Assembly: GCF_003119195.2 (NCBI RefSeq)
Contig: NZ_CP022260.1
Span: 124,001 to 188,000, forward strand
Source: Azospirillum baldaniorum
GTDB lineage: Bacteria > Pseudomonadota > Alphaproteobacteria > Azospirillales > Azospirillaceae
Length of the DNA stretch: 64,000 bases
Direction of reading: 5' to 3'
The position numbers and the translations under genes were made by a program. The notes under the pieces were generated by a model, which saw only the letters and a program-made list of their open reading frames with translations, did no database searches and was not told where the DNA came from. Below are positions 42,371-52,899 of this stretch, piece by piece. Numbering within the stretch: position 1 is the first letter of the stretch; each line of letters starts with the position of its first letter.

Positions 42371-43429
42371 ATGATGCCCCTTTCCAATCCCCTCCAGTGG
42401 TGCCTGCTGGTGGGGGCGACCCTCCTGTTCACCGCCCTGTTCATGGTGGCCGGCCTTCCCGGCGCGACGTTGCTCGGCCCGATGGCGGCGGCGATCCTGC
42501 TGGGGGTGCGCGGCGCCTCGATCGAGCTGCCCAAGCGCTTCTCCTGGCTGGCCCAGGCGCTGACGGGGGGCGTCGTCGCCCGGTCCATGGACGTGACCAT
42601 CCTGCACGACGTGGCGCTGCACTGGTTCCCCATGCTGATGGCGCTGTCCACGATGTTGGCCGGCGCGGTGCTGGTCGGCTGGCTGCTGGAGCGGTCGGGC
42701 CGCTTTCCCGGCGGCACCGCCCTGTGGGGGACCATGCCGGGCGCCGCCCCGGCGATGATTGCCATGGCCGGCGATTTCGGCGGCGATCCGCGCTTTGTCG
42801 CCGTCATGCAGTATCTGCGGGTGATCGTGGTCGTCGTCCTGGCCTCGCTGGTCTGCCATTTCCTGCTGGGCAGCGTTCCCGTGCCAATCGCCGTTCCGGG
42901 CGCCGTTCCCGGCGCCGTTCCCGCGCCATCGGCCTCCGTCGCCTCGACGCTGGCGCTGGTGGCGGTCGCGCTGGCCGGCGGCTGGGCCGGGACCGTGACA
43001 CGGCTTCCGGCGGGGCCGCTGCTGGGGCCGATCCTGCTCGGCGGCACGCTCAACATGACCGGGCTGGTGGTGCTGGACTCGCCGTCCTGGCTGATCGCCG
43101 TCGCCTTCACGATCATCGGCTGGACGACCGGCCTGCGCTTCCGGCGGGAACTGCTGCGCGATCTGGTGGCGTCGGTGCCGCTGATGCTGCTGTCCACCTT
43201 CGGTCTGGTGGCGATGTCGCTCGGCTCCGCCTGGCTGCTGGTCACGCTGACCGGCAAGGACCCGCTGACCGCCTATCTGGCGACCAGCCCCGGCGGGTTG
43301 GACTCGGTGACGGTGGTGGCGTTGGGCAGCGCCGCCGACGTGCCCTTCATCCTCACCTTGCAGACGCTGCGGCTGTTCGGGACAATCCTGATGAGCGTTC
43401 TGCTTGTGCGATTCCTGCGCCGCCGATAG
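42371..43429 (+). CDS. AbrB-family membrane protein
   Basis: A 352-residue inner-membrane protein with about ten helices in two similar halves (AGLPGATLLGPMAAAILLG and LPAGPLLGPILLGGTLN), the duplicated pattern of the AbrB (putative ammonia monooxygenase-associated) family. Function is unproven; members are treated as transporters or regulators. The central loop carries three 12-bp tandem repeats encoding Ala-Val-Pro-Gly. Starts at 42371 or 42374 are both possible. Placement after the amide importer suggests export or import of a breakdown product. Confidence 0.8.
   Translation: MMPLSNPLQWCLLVGATLLFTALFMVAGLPGATLLGPMAAAILLGVRGASIELPKRFSWLAQALTGGVVARSMDVTILHDVALHWFPMLMALSTMLAGAVLVGWLLERSGRFPGGTALWGTMPGAAPAMIAMAGDFGGDPRFVAVMQYLRVIVVVVLASLVCHFLLGSVPVPIAVPGAVPGAVPAPSASVASTLALVAVALAGGWAGTVTRLPAGPLLGPILLGGTLNMTGLVVLDSPSWLIAVAFTIIGWTTGLRFRRELLRDLVASVPLMLLSTFGLVAMSLGSAWLLVTLTGKDPLTAYLATSPGGLDSVTVVALGSAADVPFILTLQTLRLFGTILMSVLLVRFLRRR
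42890..42925 (+). repeat. Three 12-bp tandem repeats inside AbrB-family gene
   Basis: GCCGTTCCGGGC, GCCGTTCCCGGC and GCCGTTCCCGCG follow each other in frame and encode an AVPG-type linker between the two membrane halves. Copy-number change would alter the protein in steps of four residues without a frameshift. Confidence 0.75.
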
Positions 43430-43493
43430 AACGCAATCCCTTGCCCCGCCATTTTCCAACCGCCGGTGCCCGAAGCCCCGGCCGGAGGACACC

Positions 43494-44204
43494 GTGACCC
43501 CGTTCAGCGATGAGAAGGCGACCGGGACCGTCCGGTCCGAGCAGGTCGGCTCCATCATGACCGCCCTGCGCAACCGGGTGCTGGAGGGCAAGCTGCTCCC
43601 CGGCACCAAGCTGAAGGAGGCGGAACTGGCCGCCCAGTTCGGCGTGTCGCGGACCCCGATCCGCGAGGCGCTGGTGGCGGCCGAGCGGGAAGGGCTGGTC
43701 ACTTACGAGACCAACCGCGGCTACACGGTGCGCCAGTTCACCCGGCGCGACCTGCTGGAGAGCTATGAGATGCGCAGCCTCCTGGAGGGGCACGGCTGCC
43801 GCATCGTGGCGGAGCGCGGCCTGCCGCTCGACGTGGAGCGGGCGCTGCGCAACGGCCTCGACCGCGCCGAGGCGCTGATTGCCGGCGACAGCCCGCTGGA
43901 GGGGGAGGCGCTGGAGCAGTGGCGCCTGCTGAACCAGCGCTTCCACACCACCCTGATGGGGCTGGTGCCGAGCGGGCTGTTCAACCGCTCCTTCCAGACC
44001 GTCTACCGGGTCCCGAAGATCTACGACGTCCTGGAGATGGAGAAGGACGGTCCCACCCTGCGCCAGTACAACGAGGAGCACCGCCGCATCCTCGACGCCA
44101 TCGCCCGCCGCCAGAGCGGGCGCGTGGAGTTCCTGATGCGGGAGCATCTCCAGGGACCGTGCGATTTGCTTCTCCGCCGGATGGAGGAAACGCCGGGCGG
44201 GTGA
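43494..44204 (+). CDS. GntR-family regulator, FCD subgroup (amide island)
   Basis: A 236-residue regulator starting at GTG 43494 with GGAGG six bases upstream. The winged helix covers residues 15-80 (LPGTKLKEAELAAQFGVSRT, then PIREALVAAEREG). The FCD domain has the metal-site pattern NQRFHTTLMG, EEHRRILDAI and REHLQG. It closes the plus-strand unit and probably controls both arms from the 35620-35965 gap. The effector would be an intermediate of the pathway. Confidence 0.9.
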   Translation: MTPFSDEKATGTVRSEQVGSIMTALRNRVLEGKLLPGTKLKEAELAAQFGVSRTPIREALVAAEREGLVTYETNRGYTVRQFTRRDLLESYEMRSLLEGHGCRIVAERGLPLDVERALRNGLDRAEALIAGDSPLEGEALEQWRLLNQRFHTTLMGLVPSGLFNRSFQTVYRVPKIYDVLEMEKDGPTLRQYNEEHRRILDAIARRQSGRVEFLMREHLQGPCDLLLRRMEETPGG

Positions 44205-44230
44205 GGTGACGTGTCGCTGTGCTGACGGTG

Positions 44231-44330
44231 CCCCCACCCTAACCCTCCCCCGCTGTCGCAGGGGAGGGGACTGCCGCCGCTTCGCGATCATCTCCCTCCC
44301 CTGCGCAGCGGGGGAGGGCCGGGGTGGGGG
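44231..44330. repeat. GC-rich intergenic inverted repeat, copy 3
   Basis: Left arm CCCCCACCCTAACCCTCCCC with a CGCTGTCGCAGGGGAGGGG extension, right arm CCCCTGCGCAGCGGGGGAGG, then GGCCGGGGTGGGGG, around a short AT-poorer centre. The outer arms match copies at 22225 and 32038. It fills much of the 314-bp gap between the GntR gene and the kdp operon; the remainder (44331-44518) must contain the kdp promoter, which I could not pin down. Confidence 0.8.
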
Positions 44331-44518
44331 AGAGAACCTCACCATTTCAAGTACTTTACCTTCCCCTCGTATACGCGCCCTATATTCTCCACCCCCCACC
44401 ACCCCCCTCGAATCTATACGCCCATCGGGCGCAGCCTGATCGTGCCGGACACAGCCGTGCCGGCATCCGATCCACGCTGACGCGCGTCCGGCTGTCCGGA
44501 CGCGCCCCGGAGGCAACC

Positions 44519-44602
44519 ATGCTGGACATCATCGCGCTGGCGATCACCGCGGCCTTCTTCGCTGCGTCCATCGCCTATGTGCACGCTTGCGACCGCTTGT
44601 GA
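44519..44602 (+). CDS. 27-residue membrane peptide preceding kdpF
   Basis: ATG 44519 with GGAGG eight bases upstream opens a 28-codon frame: MLDIIALAITAAFFAASI, then a short polar end with ACDRL. This is one hydrophobic helix followed by a Cys-Asp-Arg-Leu tail. It ends 13 bp before kdpF. Its place at the head of the kdp operon suggests a small accessory subunit or regulator of the potassium pump. I believe similar short peptides precede kdpF in other proteobacteria, but cannot verify it here. Confidence 0.55.
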   Translation: MLDIIALAITAAFFAASIAYVHACDRL

Positions 44603-44615
44603 GGGAGGGCGGGCC

Positions 44616-44705
44616 ATGTTCGTCGATTACGCGCTCGGCGGCCTCGTCGCCGCCGGGCTGCTGGGCTACCTCGTGTACGCCCTGATCCGCCCCGAACGGT
44701 TCTGA
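44616..44705 (+). CDS. kdpF: K+-transporting ATPase small subunit KdpF
   Basis: A 29-residue single-helix lipid-like subunit (DYALGGLVAAGLLGYLVYAL followed by IRPERF) that stabilises the KdpFABC complex. The IRPERF end is the family hallmark. GGGAGGG lies upstream, and kdpA starts 10 bp after its stop. Confidence 0.9.
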   Translation: MFVDYALGGLVAAGLLGYLVYALIRPERF

Positions 44706-44715
44706 GGAGACTCCC

Positions 44716-46425
44716 ATGACCGTCAGCGGCTGGATCAACATCCTGCTCTTCGCCGCCCTCGTGGCCGCCGTGGCGCGCCCGCTCGGCGGCTATATGACGC
44801 GGCTGTTCAACGGGGAGCGCACGCTGCTGTCGCCGCTGCTCGGCCCCGTCGAGCGCGGGCTCTACCGCTTGGCCGGGGTGGACGTGAAGGCGGAGCAGCA
44901 TTGGGTGACCTACGCCGTCGCCATGCTGCTGTTCAACGTCGCCGGCCTGCTGCTGCTCTACGCGCTGCAGCGCCTGCAGGGCGTCCTGCCCCTGAACCCC
45001 ACCGGCATGGCGGCGGTGCCCGCCGACCTCGCCTTCAACACCGCCGCCAGCTTCGTCACCAACACCAACTGGCAGAATTACGGCGGCGAAAGCACGATGA
45101 GCCATCTCGTGCAAATGGCCGGGCTGACCGTGCAGAACTTCGTGTCGGCGGCGACCGGCATCGCGCTGGCCGTGGCTCTGGTCCGCGGCTTCACCCGCAC
45201 CGGGGCGCGGACGGTGGGCAATTTCTGGACCGACCTGACCCGCGGCACGCTCTACCTGCTGCTGCCGCTCAGCCTGCTCTACGCGCTGTTCCTGGTCTGG
45301 CAGGGCGTGCCGCAGACGCTGGCCGGGACGGTGGACGCCACCACGCTGGAGGGCGCCCGGCAGACCATCGCGCTCGGCCCCGTCGCTTCGCAGGAGGCGA
45401 TCAAGATGCTGGGCACCAACGGCGGCGGCTTCTTCAACGCCAACTCCGCCCATCCTTTCGAGAATCCGAACGCCCTGACCAATCTGGTGCAGATGCTGTC
45501 GATCTTCGCCATCGGCGCCGGGCTGACCAACCTGTTCGGGCGCATGGCCGGCGACGAGCGGCAGGGCTGGGCCATCCTGGCCGCCATGGGCCTGCTGTTT
45601 TTTATCGGCGTCGCCGCCGTCTATTGGGCGGAAGCCCAGGGCAACCCGGCCTTCGCCGCCCTCGGGCTGGACAACGCCGCCGGCAACATGGAGGGCAAGG
45701 AGACCCGCTTCGGCATCGCCATGAGCGCCCTGTTCGCCGCGGTGACCACGGCAGCCTCCTGCGGCGCGGTCAACGCCATGCACGACAGCTTCATGCCACT
45801 GGGCGGCATGGTGCCGATGGTCAACATGATGCTGGGCGAGATCATCGTCGGCGGCGTCGGGGCCGGCCTCTACGGCATGCTGCTGTTCGCCATCGTCACC
45901 ATGTTCGTCGCCGGGCTGATGGTCGGGCGCACGCCGGAGTATCTGGGCAAGAAGCTGGAGGCGAAGGAGGTCAAGATGACCATGCTCGCCGTCCTCTGCC
46001 TGCCCTTGATGATGCTGGGCGGCACCGCCTTCGCCGTGGTGCTGGACAGCGGCCTCGCCTCGCTCGCCAACGCCGGCCCGCACGGCTTCTCGGAAGCGCT
46101 CTACGCCTACGTCTCGGCGGCGGCCAACAACGGCAGCGCCTTCGGCGGGCTGTCGGGCAACACGCTCTGGTACAACCTGACGCTGGCTGCCGGAATGCTG
46201 GTGGGCCGCTTCCTGGTCATCGTGCCGATGCTGGCGGTCGCCGGCTCGCTCGCCGCCAAGACGCGCAGCGCGGCCTCGGCCGGCACCTTCCCGACCCATG
46301 GCGGCCTGTTCGTCGGGCTGCTGGCCGGCGTCATCCTGATCGTCGGCGGCCTGACCTTCTTCCCGGCGCTCGCCCTCGGCCCGGTGGCCGAGCATCTGGC
46401 GATGCGCGCCGGCCTCCTCTTCTGA
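44716..46425 (+). CDS. kdpA: K+-transporting ATPase potassium-binding subunit KdpA
   Basis: A 569-residue channel-like subunit of the high-affinity potassium pump, related to K+ channels. The four selectivity-loop regions are visible: TNTNWQNYGGE, LGTNGGGFFNANSAHPFENP, TAASCGAVNAMHDSF and AAANNGSAFGGLSGN. Ten helices and full family length. A GAGGAGA site precedes the ATG. It delivers potassium to the KdpB pump through an internal tunnel. Confidence 0.96.
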   Translation: MTVSGWINILLFAALVAAVARPLGGYMTRLFNGERTLLSPLLGPVERGLYRLAGVDVKAEQHWVTYAVAMLLFNVAGLLLLYALQRLQGVLPLNPTGMAAVPADLAFNTAASFVTNTNWQNYGGESTMSHLVQMAGLTVQNFVSAATGIALAVALVRGFTRTGARTVGNFWTDLTRGTLYLLLPLSLLYALFLVWQGVPQTLAGTVDATTLEGARQTIALGPVASQEAIKMLGTNGGGFFNANSAHPFENPNALTNLVQMLSIFAIGAGLTNLFGRMAGDERQGWAILAAMGLLFFIGVAAVYWAEAQGNPAFAALGLDNAAGNMEGKETRFGIAMSALFAAVTTAASCGAVNAMHDSFMPLGGMVPMVNMMLGEIIVGGVGAGLYGMLLFAIVTMFVAGLMVGRTPEYLGKKLEAKEVKMTMLAVLCLPLMMLGGTAFAVVLDSGLASLANAGPHGFSEALYAYVSAAANNGSAFGGLSGNTLWYNLTLAAGMLVGRFLVIVPMLAVAGSLAAKTRSAASAGTFPTHGGLFVGLLAGVILIVGGLTFFPALALGPVAEHLAMRAGLLF

Positions 46426-46438
46426 CCGGGGACCATCC

Positions 46439-48568
<2,130 letters not shown>

Positions 48569-48578
48569 GGACCCTGCC

Positions 48579-49187
48579 ATGCTGAAGGAACTGCGTCCCG
48601 CCCTCGTCATGATCGCCGCGCTGACCGTGGTGACCGGGCTGATCTACCCGCTGGCCGTCACCGGAATCGCCCAGGCCGTCTTTCCTCATCAGGCCAACGG
48701 CAGCCTGATCGAGCGGGACGGGACGGTCGTCGGCTCCGTCCTGATCGGCCAGGGCTTCACCGGGGAGGGCTATTTTCACGGGCGGCCCTCCGCCACGCTG
48801 GGGCCGGACCCGTCCGACCCGTCGAAGAGCGTGCCGGCGCCCTACAACGCCGCGGCCTCCGGCGGCTCCAACCTCGGCCCGACCGCCCAGGCGCTGGCCG
48901 ACCGGGTGCGCGCGGAGACGGAGCGGCTGAAGGCCGAGAAACCCAAAGCTCCGGTGCCGGTCGAGCTGGTGACGACCTCGGCCAGTGGCCTCGACCCGCA
49001 TCTGTCGCTCGCCGCCGCCGATTTCCAGGTCCCCCGTGTCGCCCGCGCCCGCGGCCTGTCGGAGGCCCAAGTCAGCGCCCTGGTCACCATGAACACCGAG
49101 CCGTCGCTGCTGGGGCCGCTGGCGGAGCCGGTGGTCAACGTGCTCCGGCTCAATCTCGCTCTCGACGCCGCCACGGCGACGCATTAG
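48579..49187 (+). CDS. kdpC: K+-transporting ATPase subunit KdpC
   Basis: A 202-residue subunit with one N-terminal helix (TVVTGLIYPLAVTGIAQAVF) and a periplasmic domain carrying GEGYFHGRPSAT, AASGGSNLGPT and SGLDPHLSLAAADFQVPRVA, all standard KdpC segments. It stabilises the pump near the potassium entrance. The gap to kdpD is 86 bp with a GC-rich stretch. Confidence 0.95.
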   Translation: MLKELRPALVMIAALTVVTGLIYPLAVTGIAQAVFPHQANGSLIERDGTVVGSVLIGQGFTGEGYFHGRPSATLGPDPSDPSKSVPAPYNAAASGGSNLGPTAQALADRVRAETERLKAEKPKAPVPVELVTTSASGLDPHLSLAAADFQVPRVARARGLSEAQVSALVTMNTEPSLLGPLAEPVVNVLRLNLALDAATATH

Positions 49188-49273
49188 CTGAAGGTCAACA
49201 GGCGGCCCCGCTCCGTCTCCCGCGCGGGCGGGGGAGGGGACGGGGCCGTCGATCCGTTCCGAAAGCCGCCCCG

Positions 49274-52033
49274 ATGCCGAACGACCGAACCGCCGCCGCT
49301 GCCCGGCCTTCGCCCGAAGCGCTCCTGCGCGCGGCGGCGCGGGAGGGGCGCGGGCGGCTGAAGCTGTTCCTGGGTGCGGCCCCCGGCGTCGGCAAGACCT
49401 ACGAGATGCTGCTGACCGCCCAGGCCAAGCGGCGCGACGGGGTGGACGTGGTGGTCGGCGTGGTCGAGACCCATGGCCGGCGCGAGACCGAGGCGCTGCT
49501 CGCCGGCCTGACGGTCCTCCCGCGTCTCAAGGTCGAGTACAAGGGCCGCCGGCTCGACGAGATGGACCTCGACGCCATCCTCGCCCGCCGCCCGGCCATC
49601 GTTCTGGTGGACGAGCTGGCCCACACGAACGCCCCCGGCAGCCGGCACGCCAAGCGCTACCTTGACGTGGAGGAGATCCTCGCCGCCGGGATTGACGTCT
49701 ACACGACGATGAACATCCAGCATGTGGAGAGTCTGAACGACGTCGTCGCCCGGATCACCCGCGTCCGCGTGCGCGAGACGGTGCCGGACTCGATCCTCGA
49801 CCGCGCCGACGACATCGAGGTCATCGACATCACGCCGGACGACCTGATCCAGCGGCTGAAGGACGGCAAGGTCTATGTCCCGCGCACCGCCGAGCGGGCG
49901 ATCCGCCATTACTTCTCCCCCGGCAACCTGACGGCGCTGCGCGAGCTGGCGCTGCGCCGCACCGCCCAGCGGGTGGACGACCAGCTGCTCACCCACATGC
50001 AGGCCCACGCCATCGCCGGCCCCTGGGCGGCGGGGGAACGGCTGCTGGTCTGCGTGAATGAGGACCCGGCCTGCGCCGCCGTCGTCCGCTACGCCCGCCG
50101 TCAGGCCGAGCGGCTGCGCGCCCATTGGACCGCGTTGCACGTCGAGACCCCGCGCAGCCTGCGCCTGAGCGAAGCCGAGCGCGACCGCATCGCCGACGCG
50201 CTGCGGCTGGTCGAGAAGCTGGGCGGCGAGGCGGTGACCATCCCCGGCGGCGACGTCGCCGGCACGGTGGTCGAGTATGCGCGGACCAACAACGTCGCCC
50301 ACATCGTCATCGCCAAGTCCCACCGCGGCCCCTGGGCGGAGCTGCTGCGCAGCTCCGTCGCCTTCCGGCTGATCCGGCAGGCCGGCGGCATCAGCGTCCA
50401 CGTCATCGCCGACGACGCCGAGGAGCCGATCCCGCCCAAGACGGTGCGCACCGCGGCCCCCCGGCGCCCGGCGCTGTCCTGGTGGCCCTACGCCGCCGCC
50501 ACCGGCTACGTCGCCCTGGCGCTGGGCATCGGGGAGGTGCTTCAGCAGGTGCTGGACGTCAGCAACGTCGCGCTGGTCTTCCTGACGGCGGTGCTGACCA
50601 GCGCGGTGACCGGCGGGCTGGGGCCGTCGCTCTACGCCTGCGTCGCCAGCATCCTGGCCTTCAACTATTTTTTCCTGAACCCGCTCTACACCTTCTCCAT
50701 CGCCGATCCGGAGAACATCGTCGCGCTGTTCTTCTTCGCGGTGGTCGCGGTGATCGCCAGCAACCTGACCGCCCGCGTGCGCGCCCAGGCCGTCACCGCC
50801 CGGCTGCGCGCCAAGACGACCGAGGATCTGTACGGCTTCAGCCGCAAGCTGGCCGGCGTGGTCACCATGGACGACCTGCTGTGGGCGACCGCCCACCAGA
50901 TCGCGGCGATGCTGAAGGTGCATGTGGTCCTGCTGCTGCCCGAGGGCGGCACCGTGTCTGTCCGCGCCGGCTACCCGCCGGAGGACGAACTGCGCGAGGC
51001 CGACCTCGCCGCCGCCGTCTGGGCGTGGGAGAACAACCGGCCGGCCGGGCGCGGCTCGGACACGCTGCCCGGCGCCAAGTGGCTGTTCCTTCCCCTGCGC
51101 ACCGGGCGCGGCCCGGTCGGGGTGGTCGGCATCGACACCGACACCGCCCGCACCGGCAAGCCCGGCGCCCTGCTGACCCCGGACCAGCGCCGGCTGCTCG
51201 ACGCGCTGACCGATCAGGCCGCACTTGCCATCGAGCGCGTCACCCTGGCGGAGGACGTGGACCGCGCCCGTCTGGCCGCCGAGACGGAGCGGTTGCGCTC
51301 GGCCCTGCTCACCTCGATCTCCCACGACCTGCGGACGCCGCTGGCCTCCATCCTGGGGTCGGCGACCAGCCTGACCGCCTACGGCGCCGGGATGGACGAG
51401 GCGTCGCGCCGCGACCTCGCCGCCACCATCCAGGAGGAGGCGGAGCGGCTGAACCGCTTCATCGCCAACCTGCTGGACATGACGCGCCTGGAATCGGGGG
51501 CGATCCGCCCGCGCACCGGCCCGGTCGATCTGGCCGAGACGGTGGGCAGCGCGCTGGGGCGGGCGGGCCGCATCCTGGCCGGGCACCGGGTGGACGTCGA
51601 TCTGGCCGCCGACCTGCCGATGCTGGAGGCGGACGACGTGCTGTTCGAACAGGTTCTCTTCAATCTTCTGGACAACGCGGCCAAATACGCGCCAACAGGC
51701 TCGCTGATCCAGGTCGGGGCGTCGCGGGAGGGCGATCGGGTGCGCATCGAGGTGCGGGACGAGGGCGACGGCATCCCGGCGGCGGATGTCGAGCGGATCT
51801 TCGACAAGTTCTACCGCGTCCAGGCCCAGGACCGGCAGCGCGCCGGGACCGGGCTGGGGCTGGCGATCTGCCGCGGCTTCGTCGAGGCGATGGGCGGCAC
51901 CATCGCCGCCGGCAACCGCAAGGACCGCTCCGGCGCCGTCTTCACCCTGACCATGCCCGCCGCCGCCGCCCTGCCTGATCTTGAGGGGCCTGATCTTGAG
52001 GGGCCCGGCCTTGAGGAAGAGGGGACGCCATGA
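49274..52033 (+). CDS. kdpD: Potassium-sensing histidine kinase KdpD
   Basis: A 919-residue sensor with the complete KdpD layout. The N-terminal domain (about 28-235) has a Walker A-like GAAPGVGKTYEM. A universal-stress domain follows (about 255-375), then four membrane helices (about 405-500, with FNYFFLNPLYTFSIADPEN), a GAF-like domain, the phospho-acceptor His684 (SISHDLRTPL) and the ATPase domain (GTGLGLAICRGFVEAMGG). The last residues are an Asp/Glu/Leu/Pro/Gly tail encoded by 15-bp tandem repeats. It overlaps kdpE by 4 bp. It controls kdp expression in potassium or osmotic stress. Confidence 0.95.
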   Translation: MPNDRTAAAARPSPEALLRAAAREGRGRLKLFLGAAPGVGKTYEMLLTAQAKRRDGVDVVVGVVETHGRRETEALLAGLTVLPRLKVEYKGRRLDEMDLDAILARRPAIVLVDELAHTNAPGSRHAKRYLDVEEILAAGIDVYTTMNIQHVESLNDVVARITRVRVRETVPDSILDRADDIEVIDITPDDLIQRLKDGKVYVPRTAERAIRHYFSPGNLTALRELALRRTAQRVDDQLLTHMQAHAIAGPWAAGERLLVCVNEDPACAAVVRYARRQAERLRAHWTALHVETPRSLRLSEAERDRIADALRLVEKLGGEAVTIPGGDVAGTVVEYARTNNVAHIVIAKSHRGPWAELLRSSVAFRLIRQAGGISVHVIADDAEEPIPPKTVRTAAPRRPALSWWPYAAATGYVALALGIGEVLQQVLDVSNVALVFLTAVLTSAVTGGLGPSLYACVASILAFNYFFLNPLYTFSIADPENIVALFFFAVVAVIASNLTARVRAQAVTARLRAKTTEDLYGFSRKLAGVVTMDDLLWATAHQIAAMLKVHVVLLLPEGGTVSVRAGYPPEDELREADLAAAVWAWENNRPAGRGSDTLPGAKWLFLPLRTGRGPVGVVGIDTDTARTGKPGALLTPDQRRLLDALTDQAALAIERVTLAEDVDRARLAAETERLRSALLTSISHDLRTPLASILGSATSLTAYGAGMDEASRRDLAATIQEEAERLNRFIANLLDMTRLESGAIRPRTGPVDLAETVGSALGRAGRILAGHRVDVDLAADLPMLEADDVLFEQVLFNLLDNAAKYAPTGSLIQVGASREGDRVRIEVRDEGDGIPAADVERIFDKFYRVQAQDRQRAGTGLGLAICRGFVEAMGGTIAAGNRKDRSGAVFTLTMPAAAALPDLEGPDLEGPGLEEEGTP
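51974..52018 (+). repeat. 15-bp tandem repeats in kdpD 3' end
   Basis: CCTGATCTTGAGGGG occurs twice exactly (51974-51988 and 51989-52003), followed by a decayed third copy, CCCGGCCTTGAGGAA (52004-52018). It is in frame and encodes a Pro-Asp-Leu-Glu-Gly tail just before the kdpE start. Confidence 0.85.
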
Positions 52034-52728
52034 GGTCGGACACCCTGCCGCTGCGCGTCCTGGTGGTGGACGACGAGCCGCCGATCCGCCGCTTCCTGCG
52101 CACCACCCTGTCCGCCCAGGGCTACGACATCGCCGAGGCGGAGGATGGCGCGGGGGCGCTGGCGGCGGTGCGGCGGCGCCCGCCGGACCTGCTGGTGCTC
52201 GACCTCGGCCTGCCGGGGATCGGCGGGCTGGAGGTGATCCGCCGCCTGCGCGCCGACGGGGTGGCTGCCCCGATCATCGTGCTGTCCAGCCGCGCCGACG
52301 AGGCGGGAAAGGTGGAGGCGCTGGACCTCGGCGCCGACGACTATGTGACCAAGCCCTTCGGCATGGACGAGCTTCTCGCCCGCATCCGCGCCGCGCTGCG
52401 CCACCGCCTGCAGCAGCAGGGGGAGCGCCCGCTGTTCCGCAGCGGCGACCTCGCCGTCGATCTGGTCCGGCGCATCGTGACGGTCCGCGGCGCCGAGGTG
52501 AAGCTGTCGCCCCGCGAGTACGACCTGCTGCGCCTGCTGGTCGCCCATGCCGGCAAGGTGCTGACCCACCGCTTCATCCTGAAGGAGGTGTGGGGTGCGG
52601 ACACCGACGTGCAGTATCTGCGCATCTACGTCCGCCAGCTCCGCCAGAAGATCGAGGCGGAGCCGGAGCGCCCCTCGCACATCCTGACCGAGACCGGCGT
52701 CGGCTACCGGCTGCGCGCGCCGGATTGA
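52030..52728 (+). CDS. kdpE: Kdp operon response regulator KdpE
   Basis: A 232-residue OmpR-type regulator. The receiver has VLVVDDEPPIRRF, the phosphorylated Asp58 in LLVLDLGLPGIGG and the Lys in YVTKPFGMDELL. The winged-helix domain covers about 130-230 (LSPREYDLLRLLVAHAGKV, then YLRIYVRQLRQKIE). ATGA overlap with kdpD. Phosphorylated KdpE activates the kdp promoter, here presumably in 44331-44518. Confidence 0.95.
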   Translation: MRSDTLPLRVLVVDDEPPIRRFLRTTLSAQGYDIAEAEDGAGALAAVRRRPPDLLVLDLGLPGIGGLEVIRRLRADGVAAPIIVLSSRADEAGKVEALDLGADDYVTKPFGMDELLARIRAALRHRLQQQGERPLFRSGDLAVDLVRRIVTVRGAEVKLSPREYDLLRLLVAHAGKVLTHRFILKEVWGADTDVQYLRIYVRQLRQKIEAEPERPSHILTETGVGYRLRAPD

Positions 52729-52899
52729 TCCCGCACCCACATCCGTTGCAACCCACCGCTGCACGCTAAACCTGCTGCGCCGTGGTTGGATTCGTGCGAC
52801 AGAACCCCCAGGGCCGCTGTTTCAAGCGCAAGCCCCCAAAAAAAGAGATGACCGCACACCGCAACTGAGCCCAACCGAAGCCTTCGAAGAGATTTTTAT

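Noticed and set aside
52729..52899. Manganese (yybP-ykoY) riboswitch before the TerC gene
   Set aside because: TerC genes often carry one, but the conserved GGGGAGTA-like and pairing segments are not present in this leader.
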